Part shown: positions 1-4,987 of the stretch, piece by piece
Layout of the letters: every line of letters starts with the position of its first letter
Numbering within the stretch: position 1 is the first letter of the stretch
Program-made: the position numbers and the translations under genes
Assembly: GCA_017354515.1 (NCBI GenBank)
Contig: JAFMQT010000186.1
Span: 1 to 8,232, forward strand
Length of the DNA stretch: 8,232 bases
Origin: Nocardia sp.
GTDB lineage: Bacteria > Actinomycetota > Actinomycetes > Mycobacteriales > Mycobacteriaceae
Direction: 5' to 3'
The notes under the pieces: generated by a model
Seen by the model: the letters and a program-made list of their open reading frames with translations, nothing else
What the model was told of the DNA's origin: nothing
Database searches by the model: none

Positions 1-399
1 GGGTGCGGCGACCACGACCTCGGCGCCGCGGCGCAGTGCCCGGTCCACCGAGCCGGTGAGCCGGGGATCGGCGGAATCGTCGCCGGCCACGATCACCACA
101 TCCAGTGAACCCACCCACTGTGGGATGGTGGCCGCGCAGACGATCGGCAGCCCCGCGCGATCGCCCAGCGCGGCCTGCAGCAGCGCGGCCGCGCGTGCGG
201 CCCGGCCGGTGCCGGAGACCAGCACGATACTGCGCGGCCGGAACCCGTCCAGCCGATACAGCGCGTTCTCGGCGACGGCGGCGGCGGTGGCCCGGACCTG
301 GGCGCCGGCGGACGCGGCCGAACGAAGAATCCCCCCGGAGTCGGCGGCCTCCAACGAGGCGACGTCATCGAGGTCGAGTACCGGTGTCCCTGCGATCAT
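1..399 (-). CDS. TobH/SIS-domain phosphosugar-binding-like protein, N-terminal part (cut by left edge)
   Basis: Reading leftward from an ATG at 399, the frame stays open for 133 codons to the window edge, so only the N-terminal part of the protein is present. It resembles the mycobacterial Rv3256c family (often called TobH or SIS-domain protein), which sits between manB and manA and is thought to bind a sugar phosphate; its exact reaction is not known to me. Visible are an N-terminal helical stretch, a beta-strand followed by a loop SGTGRA (residues 62-67) like an SIS phosphate-binding turn, and a second strand-loop VVIVAGDDSADP (about 101-112). The start has a GGGGAGG Shine-Dalgarno about 12 bases upstream. 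It lies 92 bp downstream of manB on the same strand, which fits a role in mannose phosphate metabolism. Confident on family, less on function. Confidence 0.8.
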   Translation of the reverse strand, partial: MIAGTPVLDLDDVASLEAADSGGILRSAASAGAQVRATAAAVAENALYRLDGFRPRSIVLVSGTGRAARAAALLQAALGDRAGLPIVCAATIPQWVGSLDVVIVAGDDSADPRLTGSVDRALRRGAEVVVAAP

Positions 400-491
400 C
401 GGGCGTTGCCACCTCCCCTCACTCGGGTCACCACGCCGGGTGATGTCGTTGTTTCCGGGCGAATCCGAGCCCTGTGATTCCACTATTCCAG

Positions 492-1868
492 TCAGCCGCG
501 CACGACGCCCAGAATCTCGGTCACGAGTGCGTCTACTTCTTCGGTCGAGCGTGCTTCGACATTGAGCCGAAGTAGCGGTTCGGTATTGGAGGCGCGAAGA
601 TTGAACCACGCCTGTCCGGGCAGCCGGACCGTGACACCGTCGAGCCGGTCAACCGATTCGGCCCGCCCCTCGAAGGCGGCGATCACCGCGTCGGTGCGCC
701 CCTGCTGATCGTCCACCGTCGAATTGATCTCACCGGAGGCCGCGTAGGTCGCGTACGAGGAGGCCAGTCCGGACATCGCCGGAGCCCCGTCCCTACCGAG
801 CGCCGCCAGCACGTGCAATGCGGCGAGCATACCGGAGTCCGCACCCCAGAAATCGCGGAAGTAGTAGTGCGCCGAATGCTCGCCGCCGAAGATCGCTCCG
901 GTGGCGGCCATCTGCTGTTTGATGAACGAATGCCCGACCCTGGTCCGCACCGGGGTACCGCCGAGTTCGGTCACCAGTTCCGGCACGGTCTGCGAGGTGA
1001 TCAGATTGTGGATGATGGTGCCGCCCGGCTCCTTGGCCAACTCGCGCGCGGCGACCAGTGCGGTGACCGCGGACGGACTGACCGGTTCGCCGTGCTCGTC
1101 GACGACGAAGCAGCGGTCGGCGTCCCCGTCGAAGGCCAGGCCGATATCGGCGCCGGTCTCGCGCACATGGTTCTGCAGATCGACCAGATTCTTCGGATCC
1201 AATGGATTGGCCTCGTGATTGGGGAACGAGCCGTCGAGTTCGAAGTAGAGCGGTTCGATGGTCAACTGCTCGACCGCACCCAGGACCGCGGGCACGGTGT
1301 ACCCGCCCATCCCGTTACCGGCGTCCACGGCCACCCGCAGCGGCCGGATATCGCTGAGATCGACCAGCCCGCGCAGGAATTCGGCATAGGCCTCGAGCAG
1401 ATTCTGCTCGGTCGCTTTGCCGCGCGGACCGGTACCGGCCGGCACCCCCTCGATCAGCTCGGAGGTGATCGTCGCCAGGCCGGTCTCCTGTCCGACCGGG
1501 CGGGCGTTCGCGCGGCACAGTTTGATGCCGTTGTACTTCGCCGGATTGTGGCTGGCGGTGAACATGGCGCCGGGGCATTCGAGGTGACCGGAGGCGAAGT
1601 ACAGCTGATCGGTCGAGGCCAAGCCGATGTGCACCACATCCAGGCCCTGGGCGAGGACGCCGTCGGCGAAGGCGGTGGCCAGTTCCGGTGAGGAGTCGCG
1701 CATATCGTGGCCGATGACCACGCGCGTGGCCGAATCACGCATCAAACGGGCGAAGGCAGCACCGACATCGCGGACGAATTCCGCATCGATCTGCTCGCCG
1801 ACAACCCCGCGAACGTCGTAGGCCTTGACAACTGCGTGAACGGACTCGGCGGACCGGGCGACTGTCAT
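492..1868 (-). CDS. manB: Phosphomannomutase / phosphoglucomutase ManB
   Basis: This 458-residue cytoplasmic enzyme interconverts mannose-6-phosphate and mannose-1-phosphate (often glucose phosphates too), feeding GDP-mannose for PIMs, lipomannan and related glycolipids. All four alpha-D-phosphohexomutase signatures are present: the phosphoserine loop TASHNP (residues 104-109, Ser106), the Mg-binding loop DGDADR (247-252), the sugar-specificity loop GGEHSAHY (328-335) and the phosphate-binding loop RASNTEP (425-431). Its length is normal for the family. I chose the ATG at 1868, preceded by an AGGGTGG motif; in-frame GTG codons at 1877 and 1874 overlap that motif and are less likely. The start is 30 bp after the DUF3499 stop, so the two are probably co-transcribed, with the TobH-like gene following. 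The order DUF3499-manB-TobH matches M. tuberculosis Rv3258c-Rv3257c-Rv3256c as I recall it. Confidence 0.97.
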   Translation of the reverse strand: MTVARSAESVHAVVKAYDVRGVVGEQIDAEFVRDVGAAFARLMRDSATRVVIGHDMRDSSPELATAFADGVLAQGLDVVHIGLASTDQLYFASGHLECPGAMFTASHNPAKYNGIKLCRANARPVGQETGLATITSELIEGVPAGTGPRGKATEQNLLEAYAEFLRGLVDLSDIRPLRVAVDAGNGMGGYTVPAVLGAVEQLTIEPLYFELDGSFPNHEANPLDPKNLVDLQNHVRETGADIGLAFDGDADRCFVVDEHGEPVSPSAVTALVAARELAKEPGGTIIHNLITSQTVPELVTELGGTPVRTRVGHSFIKQQMAATGAIFGGEHSAHYYFRDFWGADSGMLAALHVLAALGRDGAPAMSGLASSYATYAASGEINSTVDDQQGRTDAVIAAFEGRAESVDRLDGVTVRLPGQAWFNLRASNTEPLLRLNVEARSTEEVDALVTEILGVVRG

Positions 1869-1898
1869 GACCACCACCCTAATAGGGCCGCTCGAGGC

Positions 1899-2297
1899 TC
1901 AGTTCGGGGGATCGGGAAGCACTCGCAGATGACCTCGCCGACCGGTGCGGCCGGGGCGCGGGGCCCGCGCGGTGGGGGGTGCGTAGTCGCTGTAGCCGCG
2001 CTGATCGGGTTCGGGGGCGCGGCGGCGCATCCCCGCCTCGCGGACGGCTTCGGCCAGCGCGGTCAGATCGTCCTCGTCGGGGGTGCTGGAGGAGAAGCCG
2101 CCTTCGTGCTTGACCAGTTCCCAGCCCTTGGGGGCGGTGATCCGGGAACCGTGGGTTTCGCACAGATCCCAGGAATGCGGTTCGGCGACGGTGGCCAGGG
2201 GCCCGACGACCGCGGTGGAATCGGAATACACATAGGTGAGCGTCGCAACGGCCGGATTCTTGCAGCCGGGGCGGCAGCAACGACGCATGGGAATCAC
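1899..2297 (-). CDS. DUF3499 family protein, probable zinc-binding
   Basis: A 132-residue protein of unknown function matching the actinobacterial DUF3499 family (M. tuberculosis Rv3258c type). The N-terminal half is conserved in character: a cysteine cluster CCRPGC (Cys7, Cys8, Cys12), a short strand region TYVYSDSTAVVGPL, then HSWDLCETH with His41, Cys46 and His49. The spacing suggests one structural zinc site. The C-terminal third (from about residue 90) is Arg/Pro-rich and probably disordered. The start is uncertain. A GTG at 2297 lies exactly seven bases after a TAGTCT -10 hexamer, as expected of a leaderless mRNA; the in-frame ATG at 2288 gives 129 residues and has no evident Shine-Dalgarno. 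It heads the manB operon and diverges from the zincin-like gene. Family call firm; no function can be assigned. Confidence 0.92.
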   Translation of the reverse strand: MIPMRRCCRPGCKNPAVATLTYVYSDSTAVVGPLATVAEPHSWDLCETHGSRITAPKGWELVKHEGGFSSSTPDEDDLTALAEAVREAGMRRRAPEPDQRGYSDYAPPTARAPRPGRTGRRGHLRVLPDPPN

Positions 2298-2304
2298 GCC
2301 AAGC

Positions 2305-2310
2305 AGACTA
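2305..2310 (-). promoter_or_regulatory. -10 element for DUF3499-manB, probable leaderless promoter
   Basis: On the minus strand TAGTCT fits the actinobacterial TANNNT -10 consensus and is followed by exactly seven bases and then GTG (2297), in frame with DUF3499. That geometry is typical of leaderless transcripts in mycobacteria and relatives. No convincing -35 hexamer is seen. Confidence 0.5.
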
Positions 2311-2356
2311 ACCCGCCGCGCTCCATGTCGCAGACAGACACGCGGGAGGCGGTGAC

Positions 2357-2362
2357 TACTGT
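2357..2362 (+). promoter_or_regulatory. -10 element for the zincin-like gene, probable leaderless promoter
   Basis: TACTGT fits TANNNT and is followed by seven bases and the ATG at 2370. This supports 2370 as the start over the upstream in-frame ATG at 2325, since a transcript begun here would open with the 2370 start codon. A GGGAGG at 2344-2349 is 20 bases from the ATG, too far to act as its ribosome binding site. Confidence 0.5.
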
Positions 2363-2369
2363 CGGTGCC

Positions 2370-2846
2370 ATGACCCGTTCGAAGAGGAGGCCGGTGACGT
2401 CGAGGTCGGCGGCGCGGCGCGGGCGTGGTGTGCGCGGACCCGTGCTGCCGCCGTCGGTTCCCGCGCGCCGGACACGCGGTCAGCAGTTCGACCGACTGGT
2501 GCTGGAGGCGTTCGCGCCGCTGGACGCGCGCTGGCACGATCGCCTGACCAAACTCGATATCGCGGTCGACGATGTCCCCAAGATCCGCCCCCTGCACCCG
2601 GATTCGGTCACCTGGCCCGAGGAGGTCGTGGCCGACGGCCCGGTCCCGCTGTCGCGCCTGATCCCGGCCGGGATGGACCGGCACGATATGGTCACCCGGG
2701 CCCGCATCGTGATCTTCCGCAAACCACTCGAACTACGGGCGCAGGACCCGGAAGACCTGCTGGAACTGTTGCGCGAGGTGCTGGTTCAGCAGATCGCGAC
2801 GTATCTGGGGGTGGACCCGGATGTCATCGATCCGATCGGGGGATAG
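2370..2846 (+). CDS. Zincin-like metallopeptidase-family protein, HExxH motif lost
   Basis: A 158-residue protein that I assign to the small 'metallopeptidase family' (PF06262-type zincin fold) found between DUF3499 and whiB2 in mycolata, as in M. tuberculosis Rv3259. Residues 1-35 are basic and low-complexity (many Arg and Pro). The folded part begins near GQQFDRLVLEAF (37-48) and includes RARIVIFRKPLELRAQDPED (110-129). Where zincins carry HExxH followed by Gly, this protein has QQIATYLG (140-147): both histidines and the glutamate are replaced, so it should not be a zinc peptidase. It probably has a binding or structural role; that is inference. The ATG at 2370 was chosen for the leaderless -10 upstream; an ATG at 2325 would add 15 residues. 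It converges on whiB2 and diverges from DUF3499. Confidence 0.88.
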   Translation: MTRSKRRPVTSRSAARRGRGVRGPVLPPSVPARRTRGQQFDRLVLEAFAPLDARWHDRLTKLDIAVDDVPKIRPLHPDSVTWPEEVVADGPVPLSRLIPAGMDRHDMVTRARIVIFRKPLELRAQDPEDLLELLREVLVQQIATYLGVDPDVIDPIGG

Positions 2847-2863
2847 GCGCCGATCGGGCGAAA

Positions 2864-2888
2864 TCCGCCGGCGGGGGTGTTCGGCGGA
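2864..2888 (+). terminator. Possible hairpin downstream of the zincin-like gene
   Basis: TCCGCCG (2864-2870) and CGGCGGA (2882-2888) form a perfect 7-bp stem with an 11-base loop, 17 bases after the zincin-like stop. There is no T-tract, so termination is only suggested by position. Confidence 0.3.
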
Positions 2889-2997
2889 AACCTGAGAACC
2901 CTTGTGCGAAACGATGTTCGCGGGATTGGATGAATTGCGGAGGGCGGCAACAGATTCCGGGATCATCCGGAACATCCGCCGCGACGGGACGGGCCCC

Positions 2998-3028
2998 CGC
3001 CTCGCTTCGTCCGATGCGAAGCGAGGCG
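2998..3028. terminator. Strong 12-bp hairpin, probable bidirectional terminator
   Basis: CGCCTCGCTTCG (2998-3009) and CGAAGCGAGGCG (3017-3028) pair perfectly around a 7-base loop. The hairpin lies between two converging genes, 54 bp past the whiB2 stop and 151 bp past the zincin-like stop, the expected place for a shared terminator. It lacks a U-tract on either side (the plus side continues into ATATATAAA), as is common for terminators of high-GC actinobacteria. Confidence 0.55.
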
Positions 3029-3065
3029 ATATATAAACTGTGACAACAGACTTCGTTGGGGTGCA

Positions 3066-3083
3066 ACCGCTCGGGCGAGCGGT
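3066..3083 (-). terminator. Hairpin overlapping the whiB2 stop codon
   Basis: ACCGCTC (3066-3072) and GAGCGGT (3077-3083) form a perfect 7-bp stem with a GGGC/GCCC tetraloop. On the minus strand the stem begins with the last base of the whiB2 TGA. It could be a first terminator or an mRNA 3'-stabilising hairpin; no U-tract follows. Confidence 0.4.
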
Positions 3084-3553
3084 CAGCTGATACCCCGCTT
3101 GAGCCGGCGGCGTTCCCGCTCGGACAGACCGCCCCAGATGCCGAAGCGCTCATCATGGGCGAGTGCGTATTCCAGGCACTCGTCCCGGACCTCGCAGCCC
3201 ATGCAGATGCGCTTGGCCTCCCGGGTGGAGCCGCCCTTCTCGGGGAAGAACGCCTCGGGATCGGTTTCAGCACACAGGGCCCGCTCCTGCCACTGTTCCT
3301 CGATGCTGTCGAACATCGCATCGAAGTCGGTGACTATGAGACTCAGCTGCGGTGCCTCGGGCTTGCGCTGAGTGCGCGACCACTGGCCGCCCTGGCGCGC
3401 GCGGTCGAGCTGTTCGGATTCGACTGTCACCGCGGCGTCCCCCTCTCGGTCATCGATTCGGCTGTCTGCGCAGTAGTCTGGTGCTGCGCATGCATTGGAA
3501 TCGGTTTGCGATACAGCACTCGAACTCCCCCAGGGGGTCGACTCTTCGGCCAT
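3083..3553 (-). CDS. whiB2: WhiB2-type iron-sulfur transcriptional regulator (WhmD)
   Basis: An actinobacteria-specific WhiB-like regulator that binds a redox/NO-sensitive [4Fe-4S] cluster and works with the primary sigma factor; the WhiB/WhmD/WhiB2 branch controls septation and cell division. The four ligands are Cys94, Cys117, Cys120 and Cys126 (CxxC and Cx5C). They are followed by the GIWGG turn (138-142) and a basic DNA-binding tail ERERRRLKR (145-153). The motif region closely matches WhiB2 as I know it. The start is ambiguous. The ATG at 3553 has an ideal AGGAGG seven bases upstream and gives 156 residues. An in-frame GTG at 3430 with a GAGAGGGGGA motif gives 115 residues, and an ATG at 3316 gives 77. 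Codons 2-41 show weaker third-position GC (24 of 40 by my count), so the shorter form may be the main product. It is divergent from fbiA. Confidence 0.93.
   Translation of the reverse strand: MAEESTPWGSSSAVSQTDSNACAAPDYCADSRIDDREGDAAVTVESEQLDRARQGGQWSRTQRKPEAPQLSLIVTDFDAMFDSIEEQWQERALCAETDPEAFFPEKGGSTREAKRICMGCEVRDECLEYALAHDERFGIWGGLSERERRRLKRGIS
3438..3447 (-). promoter_or_regulatory. Internal ribosome binding site for a shorter WhiB2
   Basis: On the minus strand GAGAGGGGGA ends seven bases before an in-frame GTG at 3430. Because it decides between the 115- and 156-residue forms of WhiB2, it is listed apart from the AGGAGG at 3561-3566 that serves the ATG at 3553. Confidence 0.4.
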
Positions 3554-3628
3554 CGCTCCGCCTCCTCACGTTGTGTTAGCGCAGAATGATTCTTCCGTCG
3601 TCCTGAAGCTGCCCACCGACGGTCCGAC

Positions 3629-3649
3629 ACCGCGACGTGGTCTCGCGGT
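3629..3649. repeat. Perfect 7-bp inverted repeat upstream of whiB2
   Basis: ACCGCGA (3629-3635) and TCGCGGT (3643-3649) flank a 7-base spacer, 76 bp before the whiB2 ATG. It could be an operator or a hairpin in the whiB2 5' leader; the sequence does not decide. Confidence 0.4.
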
Positions 3650-3673
3650 CTTCCCCGAACGTGCCGTTCCGAT

Positions 3674-3689
3674 GCGAACACTTGTTCGA
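3674..3689. promoter_or_regulatory. LexA/SOS-box-like palindrome
   Basis: GCGAACACTTGTTCGA matches the actinobacterial SOS-box consensus TCGAAC-N4-GTTCGA at 11 of 12 defined positions, differing only at the first base. The near edge is 120 bp upstream of the whiB2 ATG at 3553 and 209 bp upstream of the fbiA GTG, so whiB2 is the likelier target. Binding by LexA is inferred from the motif alone. Confidence 0.45.
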
Positions 3690-3884
3690 AAAGGGGTCTG
3701 CGCCATACACTCTCGCGCGGACCCGGAATGACATGTCTGTGATTAGACACGCCGGACGCTGCCATGGTCAAGCTGCCGACACTATTCCGTTACTATCCGT
3801 GACCGCCCTTGGGGCGTTCGAGTAACCCGCTAGTAGCAAATGAGCAGCAAATACGCACGTCGATACCGCCGTGCGAGCACCGCA

Positions 3885-3890
3885 TAGGCT
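3885..3890 (+). promoter_or_regulatory. -10 element for the fbiA operon, possibly leaderless
   Basis: TAGGCT fits TANNNT and is separated by eight bases from the GTG at 3899, where FbiA could start. No good Shine-Dalgarno precedes that GTG, so a leaderless or nearly leaderless transcript is plausible. Confidence 0.4.
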
Positions 3891-3898
3891 GTGTCGAT

Positions 3899-4912
3899 GT
3901 GACTGAAAAACTAGTGGACACCGCACCGGAGACCGAACGGATCGACGGTAAACCGCGTATAGCGGTACTGGTCGGCGGAGTCGGCGGCGCCCGCTTCCTG
4001 CAGGGTGTGCGCGAGCTGCTGCCGGAGGCGGATGTGACGGCACTGGTGAACGTCGGTGACGACGTCTGGATGCACGGTCTGCGAATCTGCCCCGACCTGG
4101 ACACCTGCATGTACACCCTGGGCGGGGGAATAGATGCCGAGCGCGGCTGGGGCCGGGTGGGCGAAACCTGGCACGCCAAGGAGGAGCTCGCGAAATATCA
4201 CGCCCAGCCCGATTGGTTCGGACTCGGCGATCGCGATATCGCGACCCATCTGGTGCGCAGTGAAATGCTCCGTGCGGGATACCCGCTGTCCGCGGTCACC
4301 GAGGCGCTGTGCAATCGGTGGCAACCGGGCGTGAAACTGTTGCCGGTGACCGACGACAGATGTGAAACGCATGCTGTTATCGCAGATCCCGATGACCCTG
4401 GCGAACGCCGCGCGATTCATTTCCAGGAGTGGTGGGTTCGGCACCGAGCAAATGTCGAGACCCATGGATTCGTCACAATCGGGGCGGAGCAGGCCGAGCC
4501 GGCACCCGGTGTGATCGACATCATAGAGGGTGCGGACGCGGTATTGCTCGCCCCGTCGAATCCGGTGGTCAGCATCGGTGCGATCCTGGCCGTGCCCGGA
4601 ATTCGGGGCGCCCTGCGCACGACCTCGGCCGCGGTGGTCGGTCTGTCACCGGTCATAGGCGGAAAACCGTTGCGCGGCATGGCCGATGACTGTCTCGAGG
4701 TGATCGGAGTGGAGACCACCGCCGAGGCGATCGGCCGGCATTTCGGAGCCCGCTCCGATACCGGAATCCTGGACGGCTGGCTGGTCCACTCCACCGATTC
4801 CGCCGATATCCCCGGCGTCGAGGTCCGCAGCGTCCCGCTGCTGATGACCGACCCGCCGACCACCGCCGAGATGGTGCGGGTGGCCCTCGATATCGCGGGG
4901 GTCCCAGCATGA
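3899..4912 (+). CDS. fbiA: Phosphoenolpyruvyl transferase FbiA (CofD), coenzyme F420 biosynthesis
   Basis: FbiA joins the deazaflavin Fo to the phosphoenolpyruvyl moiety of enolpyruvyl-diphospho-5'-guanosine (made by FbiD, not in this window), giving dehydro-F420-0 and GMP in the cytoplasm. The 337 residues are close to the 331 of the M. tuberculosis protein. Visible are the N-terminal nucleotide loop GGVGGARF (residues 26-33), NVGDD (51-55), CPDLDT (64-69), GDRD (110-113) and the strand-loop LAPSNPVVSIGAIL (217-230). The start is chosen at GTG 3899 because of the TAGGCT element just upstream; GTG 3914 is possible, and the open frame back to 3809 lacks a start signal. The stop TGA overlaps the fbiB ATG (ATGA), so translation is probably coupled. 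Very confident on function, moderate on start. Confidence 0.96.
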   Translation: MTEKLVDTAPETERIDGKPRIAVLVGGVGGARFLQGVRELLPEADVTALVNVGDDVWMHGLRICPDLDTCMYTLGGGIDAERGWGRVGETWHAKEELAKYHAQPDWFGLGDRDIATHLVRSEMLRAGYPLSAVTEALCNRWQPGVKLLPVTDDRCETHAVIADPDDPGERRAIHFQEWWVRHRANVETHGFVTIGAEQAEPAPGVIDIIEGADAVLLAPSNPVVSIGAILAVPGIRGALRTTSAAVVGLSPVIGGKPLRGMADDCLEVIGVETTAEAIGRHFGARSDTGILDGWLVHSTDSADIPGVEVRSVPLLMTDPPTTAEMVRVALDIAGVPA

Positions 4913-4987
4913 GCGGTGAGGCGCGGAGGAGGCAGCGGAGCGTCACCACGGAGCGCCCCGCTCATGCTGCCGATGAGCACAGCATGA
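4905..4987 (+). repeat. 75-bp palindromic segment with 8-bp flanking direct repeat at the fbiA/fbiB junction
   Basis: CAGCATGA occurs at 4905-4912 and again at 4980-4987, exactly 75 bp (25 codons) apart. The first copy is also part of a perfect 12-bp inverted repeat: CAGCATGAGCGG (4905-4916) with CCGCTCATGCTG (4958-4969). Nested pairs GCTCAT/ATGAGC (4960-4965 and 4973-4978) and CATGCTG/CAGCATG (4963-4969 and 4980-4986) could form competing hairpins. The segment encodes the first 25 residues of the annotated FbiB, which precede the likely ancestral MTG start. The structure is seen in sequence; a mobile origin is inference. Confidence 0.6.

Larger units (their letters stand above)
2847..3082. 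other. Convergent intergenic region with several hairpins
   Basis: These 236 bases separate the 3' ends of the zincin-like gene and whiB2. No coding signature is visible. Besides the hairpins listed separately, there is a 6-bp perfect inverted repeat TTCCGG/CCGGAA (2955-2960 and 2967-2972). An AT-rich patch at 3029-3038, unusual for this genome, follows the main hairpin. Confidence 0.6.
3554..3898. other. Divergent whiB2/fbiA regulatory region
   Basis: These 345 bases hold the promoters of whiB2 (leftward) and fbiA (rightward). No convincing gene is present; open frames across it lack start signals and codon bias. It contains the whiB2 Shine-Dalgarno (AGGAGG on the minus strand, 3561-3566), a perfect 7-bp palindrome (3629-3649), a LexA-like box (3674-3689), a 5-bp inverted repeat TGTCT-N6-AGACA (3734-3749), a hairpin CGCCC-TTG-GGGCG (3804-3816), a direct repeat AGCAAAT one helical turn apart (3835-3841 and 3846-3852) and a -10 hexamer for fbiA (3885-3890). 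Confidence 0.6.

Noticed and set aside
813..1691. A 292-codon rightward open frame antisense to manB
   Set aside because: It mirrors the high third-position GC of manB, has no start signal and no recognisable protein features.
1707..2369. Long N-terminal extension of the zincin-like protein
   Set aside because: The frame runs antisense through manB and DUF3499; the leaderless -10 and ATG 2370 explain the true start.
2289..2684. N-terminal extension of DUF3499 up to 2684
   Set aside because: It would run antisense through the zincin-like gene; a promoter element and proper starts lie at 2288-2310.
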